A stretch of 64,000 nt of DNA from an uncultured Bacilli bacterium (GCA_944332475.1 CALVKA010000004.1:1-64000); one strand, 5' to 3'; shown: positions 24,643 to 34,328, counted from the stretch's first letter. The notes: generated by a model not told the origin, from the sequence alone. Made by a program: numbers and translations.

Positions 24643-25563
24643 CTACTTCTTTACTCTATTATAATAAAACTTTGGACTGATAGATACAATCATCTTTTTC
24701 ATTTTTCTAGATAGTGTATCTGTTAGTAGATTATTTTCTACATGGTCCTGTTTTAATTTTTTCTTATATTCTTTATAGTCTTTTTTGTCTAATTCACATA
24801 TTTTTTTTAACATACTATTAGATATATAACTTTTAAATATAGATGTATCCCCTTTTACTTTTTCTATTTCTTTTTTTAAGTACTGATAATGTTCATAAAA
24901 ATCTTTTACTTTTCTCTGTGTCCATTGATAGTCGGATGTATTCATAATACTTCCTGATCTACGATAATAATTATATCCAATAAAAGAAATGGAATTTACT
25001 TTACTTGCTTTTATGACAATTAATGGTGTTAGACCAAAGTCTTCGTGAATTCTATCCTTTTTAAACTTAAAGTTTTCTTTTTCATAATAGCTTCTTTTTA
25101 TTGCATAGCACCAAATACTTTCGATAAAATGAAAGGCGACTATTTTATTAAAAGCATCAATTCCTGATAAACCTGTAAACTCTTCTTCTTTATAATTTGT
25201 TATTTCCTTGTTATCGGTTACTGTTCTTACTTGAAACCTTACTATATCTGGGTTGTTAGCTAAACTTTGATTTATCTTTTCTAATAATTCTTTTTCCCAG
25301 TAGTCATCACTATCTAGAAAGAATAAGTACTCTCCTGTTGCTTGTTTTTCTCCAATGTTTCTTGCTTCACTTACTCCTACTCTTTTACTGTTGATAATTT
25401 TAACATTATATTTTTTGGCAATTTCCATACTTTTATCGGTACAACCATCATTGACAACAAGTACTTCGAAATCTTGATAGGTTTGGTTAAACACACTATC
25501 TAATGTTCTTTTTAAATAGTTTTCTACATTGTAGACTGGTATTACAATACTAAATTTTGGCAT
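24643..25563 (-). CDS. GT2-family glycosyltransferase
   Basis: A 306-residue GT-A enzyme. It has FSIVIPVYNVENYLKRTLDS, VLVVNDGCTDKS, GVSEARNIGEKQATG and FFLDSDDYW near 87-95, then the IWCYAIKRSYYE and HEDFGLTPLI stretch that shapes the acceptor site. The basic C-terminus (KLKQDH...RKMKKMIVSI) could bind the membrane. It probably adds one sugar to the repeat unit. A GGGGTGA ribosome site is present; its ATG overlaps the preceding gene's stop as TAATG, so translation is coupled to the polymerase-GT4 fusion upstream. Confidence 0.85.
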   Translation of the reverse strand: MPKFSIVIPVYNVENYLKRTLDSVFNQTYQDFEVLVVNDGCTDKSMEIAKKYNVKIINSKRVGVSEARNIGEKQATGEYLFFLDSDDYWEKELLEKINQSLANNPDIVRFQVRTVTDNKEITNYKEEEFTGLSGIDAFNKIVAFHFIESIWCYAIKRSYYEKENFKFKKDRIHEDFGLTPLIVIKASKVNSISFIGYNYYRRSGSIMNTSDYQWTQRKVKDFYEHYQYLKKEIEKVKGDTSIFKSYISNSMLKKICELDKKDYKEYKKKLKQDHVENNLLTDTLSRKMKKMIVSISPKFYYNRVKK

Positions 25564-27878
25564 TATATCACCCCGTCAAATAGTTTTTCAAAGTCATCCA
25601 TTCTTGTAGATTGTAATTTTTCAATATCTATTTTCTTTACTTTGGATGTTTTCTTTATGATTTCTTTTATCTGTTTGGTCATTTCTTTTTGATCTTTTGA
25701 AATAATATAAGCATAATCTTTTCCTATTTGTAATTTGTCATCACTAACATCTATTGTGGTGATTAATGGTTTTTGTAGTGTGATTGCTTCTAAGTAAATG
25801 ACTGGGAAGCCTTCATAATCTGAGGTCATAAGAATATAGTCAGCCATTTTCATATATGGATATGGATTCTTTTTTCTTCCTAAGAATTTAACTCTAGATG
25901 TTACCTTTTCTTTTTTTACCAAATCTTCATATTTTTTTCTATCTGGTCCATCTCCAACTAACCATAGTTCCATTTCTTTGATTTCTTTCGTTAATAATAT
26001 GGCTCTTCCTACTTTTTTGGCATCATCGTCTAGTCTTCCAACAAAGACAAATAGTTTTTTATTTGCTGGTTTCTTTTCCTTTATTTTTTCTTTACTTTTT
26101 TCTAAAATATTTTTTGTATCAATGAAATTATTTAATACTAGACATCTGTCTTTTAAATTTGGATAAAGTCTTAGGAATTCTTTTCGATATTCATTAGAAA
26201 CAAATATAATATGACCAAATTTTTCTATTTTACGATTATCAAAGAATTCTTTTTCTTTCTTGTCATCTTTATATAAGTCTTTATAATTATTGTGTACATA
26301 AAAAGCATTATTAGTCGCTGCTAGTTTCGTTAGTTTACTTCCACTTAAGCTATATGTTGCGTAGCAACAACTGAAGTCATAGGTATGATAATTTGTTATT
26401 GTAAATAGTAATCTTTTGGTTAGATTTAATAATTTTCTTATTATTACATTGTTATTATTATATACTTTGTATTCTTTTACTGTAATTTCTTTTTTGACTT
26501 TATCTAGAAAAATACCTTCTTTCTTTTCTAGCAAAATTTCTATTTCATATTTTTCTAGGTTAATACGATTTACTAAATTAATTAGGGCTGTTTCGATTCC
26601 TCCTACATTTAGGTTATAGGCAGTAAATAGTAGTTTTTTCTTTTTTGACTTTACTAGCATCAATAGAAGTATTGTTACTAATATACTTACGGCTGGTGCT
26701 GTTATGATATGTCCTGTAAAGAAGGATAAGAATATACTCAATAAAATACTTACGTATAGCATATATTGTTCAAAATCTAATTTTCTTCTGTCTTTCATTA
26801 CTAAGTAGAAGATATATCCATAAATTCCAAAGAATAGAAGAAAACCTATAATTCCATGACTATAGTAAATATCAAAATAGTCCATCTCTACTGTTTTTGC
26901 TTCTTTCTTTCCATTTAAATAGCCTATTCCAAATAATTTTTGATAAAAACTACTGTCTCTATAGTCATTTTGTCTATCTTCTAAGAATGATAATCTAGAA
27001 CTAAATATAAAATGATCTACCAAATGTTCATCTTCAAATACTTCTGTAATACTATCCAGCTCTAAGTAATTTAGATGTGTTTCAATATTTTTATAAAAGT
27101 TTGTTTTTGGTAATATTAAAATTAGTCCCGTTGTAAAGATAGCTAAAGCTATTAAGCTTATAACGATTCTTTTTATTTTTTTTGCTTTTAATTCTTTATA
27201 AATAAACCATAGATATGCAAAGAAAATGGTGATTGCTAAAGATAGTAGTGGTGTTTTTGTACCGACTGTTAAAATCACATATAAATATATAATAGAAGTT
27301 ATGATGATTGGTATTGGTTTTTTACTATTAACAAATATTAATAACATGATTGGTGTTAATAGAGAAATAATACCACTGATTTCGTTGGCTGAATTAAAAA
27401 ATCCTAGGGTTCCTGCTTTGGTTATTTCATAACTTTCAAATCCTAAATTTAGACAATTTGGTACTAGTATACATACTAAATAAGTGACCAACACTACCAT
27501 TAATGTCATTTTACTAATTTTGATTTCCTCTTTTATACTGTATAAAGCAATTAATAATACTGGGAAATAGAATACTCTACATAGACCTTGTATTTCTTGA
27601 AATAGTCCTACTCCATCTTTGTAGAGAATCATTCCTGCTATATAAAACAGTCCATATATAATTAAAATTCCATAATATAGAAAGTTTTGTTTTCGTTTAT
27701 AAACAAATAAAACAGTATATAGAATAAATAATAAGAAAAGCATCCTTACTATAATTCCGATTGTTATATTCATATTCCATAAATGAATTCCTAACCCTGT
27801 TATTAAATCTAATATTGGTTGTAGTAATATAAAAATAATTAACAATATATTAAAGTTCTTCTTTATCCAAGCATTCAT
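25563..27878 (-). CDS. O-antigen ligase/Wzy-like polymerase fused to a GT4 glycosyltransferase
   Basis: A 771-residue fusion and the first gene of the nine-gene operon. Residues about 1-410 carry about twelve membrane helices with the long extracytoplasmic loop (around 260-325, ending in RQNDYRDSSFYQKLFGIG) typical of the O-antigen ligase/Wzy/RfaL family. Residues about 413-771 are a cytoplasmic GT4 domain with FTAYNLNVGGIETALINLV, FVGRLDDDAKKVGRAI, GRKKNPYPYMKMADY and TSDYEGFPVIYLEA. The first half polymerises or ligates undecaprenyl-linked units outside the membrane; the second adds a sugar inside. Joining both in one chain is unusual but the frame is continuous. AAAGGTG lies before the ATG. 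Confidence 0.85.
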   Translation of the reverse strand: MNAWIKKNFNILLIIFILLQPILDLITGLGIHLWNMNITIGIIVRMLFLLFILYTVLFVYKRKQNFLYYGILIIYGLFYIAGMILYKDGVGLFQEIQGLCRVFYFPVLLIALYSIKEEIKISKMTLMVVLVTYLVCILVPNCLNLGFESYEITKAGTLGFFNSANEISGIISLLTPIMLLIFVNSKKPIPIIITSIIYLYVILTVGTKTPLLSLAITIFFAYLWFIYKELKAKKIKRIVISLIALAIFTTGLILILPKTNFYKNIETHLNYLELDSITEVFEDEHLVDHFIFSSRLSFLEDRQNDYRDSSFYQKLFGIGYLNGKKEAKTVEMDYFDIYYSHGIIGFLLFFGIYGYIFYLVMKDRRKLDFEQYMLYVSILLSIFLSFFTGHIITAPAVSILVTILLLMLVKSKKKKLLFTAYNLNVGGIETALINLVNRINLEKYEIEILLEKKEGIFLDKVKKEITVKEYKVYNNNNVIIRKLLNLTKRLLFTITNYHTYDFSCCYATYSLSGSKLTKLAATNNAFYVHNNYKDLYKDDKKEKEFFDNRKIEKFGHIIFVSNEYRKEFLRLYPNLKDRCLVLNNFIDTKNILEKSKEKIKEKKPANKKLFVFVGRLDDDAKKVGRAILLTKEIKEMELWLVGDGPDRKKYEDLVKKEKVTSRVKFLGRKKNPYPYMKMADYILMTSDYEGFPVIYLEAITLQKPLITTIDVSDDKLQIGKDYAYIISKDQKEMTKQIKEIIKKTSKVKKIDIEKLQSTRMDDFEKLFDGVI

Positions 27879-27898
27879 ATTTTCACCTTTCTCTTTTT

Positions 27899-27927
27899 AT
27901 TTTAACATACTCTTATTTTTTTGTATA
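27899..27927 (-). promoter_or_regulatory. Candidate promoter of the long glycan operon
   Basis: Minus-strand TATACA, a 17-base spacer and an extended -10 TGTTAAAAT, about 20 bases before the start at 27878. The short leader makes the call tentative. Confidence 0.45.
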
Positions 27928-28009
27928 CTTTACAGTCTAGTTTTTGTAATTTGTTTCTATTTCTTTTTTCCTATTATATAATAAATATATAAGATAATGA
28001 GGTGGTTAT

Positions 28010-30004
28010 ATGGATCAGAAGAAGAAATATTCTACTAATCGTTATAGTGAGAATCATTATAATAATGAGCAGCCATTAAAAAAATTAGGTCGTTCTTCTA
28101 AAAACGAAGCTGGTGTCAAAACTCGTAAAGTTAAAAGACATCCCGTTGTCAACTTTTTCTTGTTTTTGACACTTGTTAGTAGTCTTGCTTATTTTGGTAT
28201 TACGTTATGGACTGGAGAAGATAATACTAATTTTTTTGGTACGTTGATTAGTAGTGTTATATTTGTTGTCTTTTCCATTTTATTTATTGCGATATGTGTT
28301 TCCAACCCAAATAGAAAAAAAGGTTCTATTGTATTAGGTAGTTTCTTTTTACTTCTGTTTAATATTTATGGAAGTTTGACAAGTTTAGGAATCGTTCAGG
28401 TTCCAGCATTGGGTCAAGTTGAAAACTTCACGGGAAAAAGTTTAACAGATGTGGTTTCTTGGGCATCTAGCAATGATATTACATTAAATCAAGATTATGA
28501 GTATAGTGATATGGTTCCAGAATATTCTATTATTTCTCAGGATATTGTTGAAGGAACAAAGATTAAAGATATTGACGAGATTACTGTTGCTGTTAGTGAG
28601 GGACCTAATCCAGATAAAGAGATTATCGTTCCTGATATGACTAGTTGGGATAGTGAACGTGTCATTAACTATGTAGAAGATAATTATCTAAATAATGTAG
28701 AGGTTTCTTTTGAAGAATCGGATCAAGCTGAAGATACAGTAATTGAACAAAGTGAATCTGGTAGTATGAGGCGAAGTGATAAATTGGAACTTACTTTCTC
28801 TTTAGGAGAAGAAGCAAATAATAGTGACGTTAAAATTCGTGATTTAACAGATATGAGTGAATTTGCTGCTACTTTCTATTTAAAGCAACACCGTATTCAT
28901 TATGAAATTGAAAGAGATTTTTCTAAAAATATTAACCGCGGTCATGTTTCTGAGCAAAGTGTAAAAGCTGGAGAAATGGTAAAGGTAAATACTGATGATG
29001 AAAAAGTTATTATTACTATTAGTCGAGGTAGAAGTATTACTATACCTAACCTAAAGAAAATGAGTATGGTTGAGATTACAGAATGGGTTATCGAAAACAA
29101 ATTAAAAGTTGAATTTACAAATCGCTATGATGATTCTGTTAAAGAGAATCGAGTAATTGAAGCTAATTACGATACTGGAGAAAAAGTAGAACAAGGTACT
29201 ACGATTGAGGTTGTTATTTCAAAAGGTAGTTTAGTCATGAGAAATTTTGATAGTTTAGAAGAATTTAGAAAATGGGCCGATAAATATAATATCTCTTATG
29301 AAGAAAAACATGAATTTAGTGATGATGTGCCAGAGGGTGAAATCATTTCTTTCTCTTATAAGAAAGGAGATACTATTAAGAATGGTGATAGTATTGTGGT
29401 TACGATTTCTGATGGTAAAGAATGTGAAGTTCCAGATTTAATTGGTATGAGTAGAAAAGAAGCAATTGATGCTTTGGAAGAGGCTGAACTTAACTATAAT
29501 TTTGTTACTCAAAATAGTAATAAATCTAAAAATACGGTTATTAAACAATCTATATCCGCCGGTAGTAATGTCAGCAAAGGGACAACTATTACTGTTACTT
29601 TAAGTAATGGCAAAAGTGTAGAAGCTCGAGAAGAAAATAGTTCTGGAAACAGCTCTTCTACTTCTAATAGTTCCTCTAATTCGAGTAGTTCTTCTAATTC
29701 AAATGGTTCTAGTGGTAATGGAAATTCCAATAACTCTTCTAAGCCTACCCCTGATCCTGAACCAGTATGTAATAGTTGCTCTATCCGTTCGGGAGAATTA
29801 AAAAATGTTATTCTTAATAATACTGGTAGTTTTGATGGAGCTGCAAATGCAGTAAGGAACTTTATTACAGGTAAATGTCCGGGGGTTACCGTTAATATTT
29901 CTGGAGATTCCTCTTCTGGATTTACAGCAGGTAGTTATGTTAGTGGTTTTGAAGGAGGATCTTTTAGTTCCTGTGATACGATTAGTATTACTTTAGCAAA
30001 ATAA
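28010..30004 (+). CDS. Membrane protein with six PASTA repeats and no kinase domain
   Basis: A 664-residue protein. A basic N-terminus (1-45) is followed by three membrane helices (about 46-66, 76-98 and 104-124). About six PASTA repeats follow between 135 and 565, each ending in a motif such as VAVSEGPNP, ITISRGRS, VVISKGS, VTISDGKECEVPDLIG or VTLSNGKS. A Ser/Asn-rich spacer (about 566-604) leads to an 80-residue C-terminal domain with four Cys, probably two disulfides. PASTA repeats bind peptidoglycan or muropeptides, usually on Ser/Thr kinases or PBPs; neither is present here. A wall-sensing or scaffold role is inference. GAGGTGG precedes the ATG, and a TATAAT sits at 27977. Confidence 0.8.
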   Translation: MDQKKKYSTNRYSENHYNNEQPLKKLGRSSKNEAGVKTRKVKRHPVVNFFLFLTLVSSLAYFGITLWTGEDNTNFFGTLISSVIFVVFSILFIAICVSNPNRKKGSIVLGSFFLLLFNIYGSLTSLGIVQVPALGQVENFTGKSLTDVVSWASSNDITLNQDYEYSDMVPEYSIISQDIVEGTKIKDIDEITVAVSEGPNPDKEIIVPDMTSWDSERVINYVEDNYLNNVEVSFEESDQAEDTVIEQSESGSMRRSDKLELTFSLGEEANNSDVKIRDLTDMSEFAATFYLKQHRIHYEIERDFSKNINRGHVSEQSVKAGEMVKVNTDDEKVIITISRGRSITIPNLKKMSMVEITEWVIENKLKVEFTNRYDDSVKENRVIEANYDTGEKVEQGTTIEVVISKGSLVMRNFDSLEEFRKWADKYNISYEEKHEFSDDVPEGEIISFSYKKGDTIKNGDSIVVTISDGKECEVPDLIGMSRKEAIDALEEAELNYNFVTQNSNKSKNTVIKQSISAGSNVSKGTTITVTLSNGKSVEAREENSSGNSSSTSNSSSNSSSSSNSNGSSGNGNSNNSSKPTPDPEPVCNSCSIRSGELKNVILNNTGSFDGAANAVRNFITGKCPGVTVNISGDSSSGFTAGSYVSGFEGGSFSSCDTISITLAK

Positions 30005-30029
30005 AATCGTTACTTAGTAACGATTTTAT
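30001..30029. terminator. Terminator after the PASTA gene
   Basis: A near-perfect palindrome of about 14 bp per arm ends in a T-rich run on the plus strand. It can also stop leftward transcription from the remnant at 30026. Confidence 0.85.
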
Positions 30030-30343
30030 TTTTTAAATTTATATTTTGTAGGATTTGATGACTCAATTAAATTGCAATCTAGTAATAATGCTATTATTTC
30101 TGATGCTCTAGACTTTTTTATTTGTAATATTGTTTCTATATTATCACGATTAAATTCATAGTTATATTGGAATGTTTGAAATATTTTATATACTTGATTA
30201 TATGTGCTTTTTCTTGCATTATTTGGCAATAATTTATGAAGTTTTATAATAAAATAGTCCTCATCATTAACAAAGTTTCCACTATTATCCGGACTTTTTT
30301 TATTGTTAACCGGACTTTTTCCCTTAGAATTATACTTTTCTTC
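30026..30343 (-). pseudogene. C-terminal remnant of a larger DNA-binding/ATP-binding (AlbA-type?) protein
   Basis: The minus frame is open from a UAG at 30344 to the stop at 30026 but has no ATG; a TTG at 30229 is the only plausible start and lacks a ribosome site. The upstream part encodes a polar linker with two KSP-type repeats (GKSPVNN and KKSPDNSG), from a repeated AAAAAGTCCGG in the DNA. The last 65 residues form a winged-helix-like unit (STYNQVYKIF, IKKSRASEIIALLLDCNLIE). This arrangement resembles the end of AlbA_2-domain or RecG-like regulators, so a 5' truncation is likely. Family assignment is tentative. Confidence 0.5.
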
Positions 30344-30371
30344 CTATAAAATATTTGTTAAAAAAAGAGTA

Positions 30372-33300
30372 TTACTCAACTATGAGTTCTACTCTATTTT
30401 CTTTATCTTTATTGATTTTTATTTGATATGTTTTTTCACCTATTTTTATTTCTTGTGTTTTATAAGTTCCAAATGCATCTGTTATTTCACCATAATCTTC
30501 AGCATCTGTTGTTTTGGTATAGACTTGTAAGCTATAAGTTCCTTTTTCTAAATCTGTTAAATCGATTGATTTTTCATACCATACATAAGTTTTATCTTTT
30601 TTATCCTGAGCTGTAATTTCATATGGACCTTTTGTACTTCCTAAGTCTATATATGTTTGACTATAGTCATTTTGATTTTCTAGTATTAGAGTTCTTTTGA
30701 TATCATTTTGTTTTGCATAGGTACCAGCATAATTATAAGAATAACCTAGTACATATAATTTATTATCTTGGAAAGAAATTGTATCAAAATCATTAATCAT
30801 ATTTCTATACGTTGGAGTAGTTGATGTTGTGTATACTTCATCTCTGATATTTAATTCAACAGCTTTTGTTTTGTATTTTTGTAGAACTTTGAAGTTATAT
30901 CCATGTGTTGAATCTTCTCCTCTTTTGTCCATATCTGTGTTAAAAATATTATCAAATAGTTGTTCTGTATAATATTCATCTGTAGATGCTCTCATGTATA
31001 ATTCATAATCTCCATTTGGAATCTCTTTCATATCAAGGTTTCCTTTGAACCATGAATCATTATAACTATTTCCATTCTCTTCTCCTAATTCATATGGAGT
31101 ATCTTCTGTCCATGCATTTACTTTTACAGAATATTCTTGATCAGAATTTTTATCTTTTAATATTAACTCATATTCTTTATTTAAATTGTTAATATCGTAA
31201 ATTATTAGATAACCACTAATTGTGAATTGTTTCTTTGAACTATTCCACTTAAATGAATCTAAGTAAAACTCGCCATCTTTTTCTTCCAATTTCTTTTCTT
31301 CTACTGTTACCGTAATTTCTTTTTCTACTATATTTCCATAAGTATCTTCTACTTTATAGACTACTTTGTAAGTTCCTACTTCTTCTGTATTTACTTCATT
31401 CGTTGTTACTTCAATTTTCTCTATTTTACCATCTTCTGGATCTTCTGCTGTTACTCCATCTAATGGATCAAATTTTTCATTTAAGTAAATTGTTTTATCT
31501 TCTACGTTGATAACTGGTTTTTGGTTTTCTACTACTGTTACAGTAATTGTTTTTGTTGTTTCATTTTTATAACTATCTACTACTTTATAAGTAACTTCAT
31601 ATTTACCAGTTTTATTTTCTTTTACTTCATTTTTTATAACTTCAATCTTTTTAATTTCTCCCTCTTCTTTATCTGTTGCGCTTACATCCTTAAGAGGATC
31701 GAACTCTGTACCTTGTGTAATTGTTTTGTCTTCAGCATTAATTACTGGAGATTCATCTTTTATTACTGTTACAGTAATTGTTTTTGTTGTTGTTTGATTA
31801 TAAGAATCTGTTGCTTCATAGGTAATTTCATAAGTACCTGGTTCTTCTAATTTAACAGTTGACTCTTTTACCTTTACCTCAACTTTTCCATCTTCTTCAT
31901 CTGTTGCACTTACATCTTTTAATTCATCTAGTTCACGATATTGAATTACTTCTTTATCTTCTGCGATAATTACTGGTTTTTTGTTTTCTGTTACTGTAAC
32001 TGTGATGGTTTTTGTCGTTGTTGTATTATTTTCATCTGTTACTTTATATGTTACTTGATAAGTTCCTACGACATCGATATTTACTGTTTTTTCTACGACT
32101 TCTATTTTCTTTGTTAAGTTTCCATCTTCATTATCAGTTGCGCTTACTCCTTCTTTATAGTCAAATTCTGTTCCTTGTACTATTGTCTTGTTAGAGGCTA
32201 CAATGACTGGAGCAGTATTTTCAACTTTGCTATGAAGCTTTTCTACAGATACATTTGGTGCAGAAGCTAATGTCCAACCAAATTCGTTTGTTGTTCCACT
32301 GATATCTACTGGTACTTTATACCATTTGTAACCATTTACTGTTTTTTCTTCTAATATTGGAGCATATGAATTATGATAATGTCCACTGATAAGTGTTGCT
32401 TTTGTATCTTCTGTTGTTGAATTTACCCAGGTATATTGGTTACCTGTTGCAGTAACGGAGAATTTTCCATAGTCACTATCTACAAAACTAATACTATCAG
32501 CTGATACCCAGTGTTTTTGATCATACCAATAATCTGAGGTTACTAAATAGGATACTGCTACCCCATTTTTATCATATGCTGCAGTATAGACCATTACGTA
32601 GCGGTCTTTTAATAAAGTTTGATTTTTCTTTGCTGTTAAAGCAGAGTCATAGTAGAAACTTGTATTTTTTGTACTCTTTGCTACTTTAGGTTTTAATACT
32701 GTATCTTCTACATATAAATCGTATTCATAATCTTTATCCTGATACTCTGTTACGTCATTTGGTGAAATATATCCATTTTTTCCTTCATTTATTTTTTTTA
32801 CATAAGCAGCTGGTACATATACTGTCGCATCCCAGTTGTAATCTCCTGATGTAATTTCATTATAGTTACTATCGATGTTTAAATCACTTACTACTTCATA
32901 CCAAGTGGCATCTCCATTTACTTTTTCTCCTTCTACTTCTCCGACAATTACTAATGCATCTTCCGCTTCAGGATAGGAATAAACTGCTTTTGAACTATTG
33001 CTTGGACTACTCATGGCACTTACTGATTTTGTTACAACTCCTAATTGATAGAAGTTATAATCTTGTAGACCTTTTGCTTTATCAAATGAATAGTATTGTG
33101 CTGCCATTTTTTCACTCCAATAGGTATCGGATGCATATTTTACGTTCATTCCTGTATATTTATCTCCAAATTGAGGCCCAAAATAACGCCAATCTCTCGG
33201 ATGAGCATATCCATAGGTAATCCATTTTGATGCATACCCTAAAATACTACTGGCGTATGATGCGTACCAATTTGCAGATTCCGTTGGTGAACTATCTACA

Positions 33301-34328
33301 GCATTTAAACCAAAGCCATTATTTTTATTGATAGCCAATGAACTACGACCATGAGAGGTTTCATTTCTACTTAAACTCAAAGAAAGAAGTGCATTTACTC
33401 CATATTTTTCTTGTGCGTAGTAATAAAATACTCCTTTTCCATACAATCTAGAATTAGAACCATTACTAGCATTTCCATAAACGTCTTGACTAATTCCCAT
33501 ATTATTTCTTATATATTCATCTATATTTTGACTAGAGTAACTGGTTCTAGTATGATTGGATAAATACATATAATAGTTATAATATTCATCATTTTTGTTT
33601 ACTGCGTTATTATAGTTTCCATTTTTATAATCTTTTAACATAGTTTTTCTATCTTTATAAAAATATTTTCCATCATAACTATAATATGTACCGGTTGAAA
33701 GCATATCAGGTTTTGGTCCTATAATACTTCCTTTGCTGCCACTATAGGTTTCTTGAATTTTATTAACATAATTGTGTTTTATGTCTTCACTTGTTACTGT
33801 ATAGCTACTGGATGATTTTACCCAGGTAAGTGGAACAATTTCGTAAGTTCCAACTTCTATCCATCCTGTAAAATTTCCTATCTTTACTTTCGCAACAAAT
33901 ATTCCTTTTTTTTGTGAATAACTTCCTTCTATAAAGGCACCGTCCACCCCTCCATATAGGGAACCTGTATCCATATAGGTGAATGCTGAAGTAGAATCTG
34001 GTGTTGAATAAAAATAAGTTAGCGTTTGGGGATTCACACTTAAATCTACTAAAGCAAGGTTGGCATCTAGAATTTTCGTTTCTCCACCTACTTTGTTGAA
34101 GATAACTAAATCATCTGCCCCATTATTTCTCATCCAAACTTGTGCCTCTTCTAAACTATTAAAACAGGCAACAGGATCAATTACTCCATCGCTATGCAAG
34201 CCCGCAACTTCATAAGTGCCACATAAAGATTTATTTTTATAATTTTCTGAGGAGAAAGCAAATGTATCTTTTGGTAAACATATGATACACATGATAAATA
34301 AACTAAAAAGCAACAGTTTCTTTTTCAT
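30372..34328 (-). CDS. Secreted GH73-type N-acetylglucosaminidase with Ig-like repeats
   Basis: A 1318-residue exported protein. Residues 1-24 are a signal peptide (ending DTFAF). Residues about 290-440 are a LytB/Atl-type glucosaminidase domain, with the catalytic Glu in SLSRNETSHGRS and the conserved GFGLNAVDSS and YASKWITYGYAHP stretches. Residues about 440-700 contain SH3-like wall-binding segments. Residues about 703-1009 hold four DUF5011-type Ig-like repeats, each with KPVI, GVxAxDxEDG and ITVTV. Residues 1010-1318 are an extra beta-rich region I do not recognise. It would cut GlcNAc-MurNAc bonds in peptidoglycan. No sortase motif or membrane anchor is seen. GGAGGAG and a TATAAT lie upstream, divergent from the LCP gene. 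Confidence 0.88.
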   Translation of the reverse strand: MKKKLLLFSLFIMCIICLPKDTFAFSSENYKNKSLCGTYEVAGLHSDGVIDPVACFNSLEEAQVWMRNNGADDLVIFNKVGGETKILDANLALVDLSVNPQTLTYFYSTPDSTSAFTYMDTGSLYGGVDGAFIEGSYSQKKGIFVAKVKIGNFTGWIEVGTYEIVPLTWVKSSSSYTVTSEDIKHNYVNKIQETYSGSKGSIIGPKPDMLSTGTYYSYDGKYFYKDRKTMLKDYKNGNYNNAVNKNDEYYNYYMYLSNHTRTSYSSQNIDEYIRNNMGISQDVYGNASNGSNSRLYGKGVFYYYAQEKYGVNALLSLSLSRNETSHGRSSLAINKNNGFGLNAVDSSPTESANWYASYASSILGYASKWITYGYAHPRDWRYFGPQFGDKYTGMNVKYASDTYWSEKMAAQYYSFDKAKGLQDYNFYQLGVVTKSVSAMSSPSNSSKAVYSYPEAEDALVIVGEVEGEKVNGDATWYEVVSDLNIDSNYNEITSGDYNWDATVYVPAAYVKKINEGKNGYISPNDVTEYQDKDYEYDLYVEDTVLKPKVAKSTKNTSFYYDSALTAKKNQTLLKDRYVMVYTAAYDKNGVAVSYLVTSDYWYDQKHWVSADSISFVDSDYGKFSVTATGNQYTWVNSTTEDTKATLISGHYHNSYAPILEEKTVNGYKWYKVPVDISGTTNEFGWTLASAPNVSVEKLHSKVENTAPVIVASNKTIVQGTEFDYKEGVSATDNEDGNLTKKIEVVEKTVNIDVVGTYQVTYKVTDENNTTTTKTITVTVTENKKPVIIAEDKEVIQYRELDELKDVSATDEEDGKVEVKVKESTVKLEEPGTYEITYEATDSYNQTTTKTITVTVIKDESPVINAEDKTITQGTEFDPLKDVSATDKEEGEIKKIEVIKNEVKENKTGKYEVTYKVVDSYKNETTKTITVTVVENQKPVINVEDKTIYLNEKFDPLDGVTAEDPEDGKIEKIEVTTNEVNTEEVGTYKVVYKVEDTYGNIVEKEITVTVEEKKLEEKDGEFYLDSFKWNSSKKQFTISGYLIIYDINNLNKEYELILKDKNSDQEYSVKVNAWTEDTPYELGEENGNSYNDSWFKGNLDMKEIPNGDYELYMRASTDEYYTEQLFDNIFNTDMDKRGEDSTHGYNFKVLQKYKTKAVELNIRDEVYTTSTTPTYRNMINDFDTISFQDNKLYVLGYSYNYAGTYAKQNDIKRTLILENQNDYSQTYIDLGSTKGPYEITAQDKKDKTYVWYEKSIDLTDLEKGTYSLQVYTKTTDAEDYGEITDAFGTYKTQEIKIGEKTYQIKINKDKENRVELIVE
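31300..32220 (-). repeat. Four tandem DUF5011-type coding repeats
   Basis: Four units of about 230 bp encode similar Ig-like domains. The DNA around the repeated ITVTV segments is closely alike between copies, while the centres differ. It is part of the glucosaminidase gene. Confidence 0.8.

Noticed and set aside
29509-29730. Minus-strand frame with Leu/Glu repeats opposite the PASTA gene
   Set aside because: It is the antisense of the Ser-rich linker, with low complexity and no start signals.
30270-30325. Repeated AAAAAGTCCGG as a possible attachment or insertion-sequence end
   Set aside because: Both copies fall in one frame and code for the KSP linker of the remnant protein; no element is bracketed by them.
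30428-33220. Several open frames on the plus strand opposite the glucosaminidase gene
   Set aside because: They are antisense to Ig-like repeats, have Phe/Cys/Tyr-rich low-complexity products and no ribosome sites.
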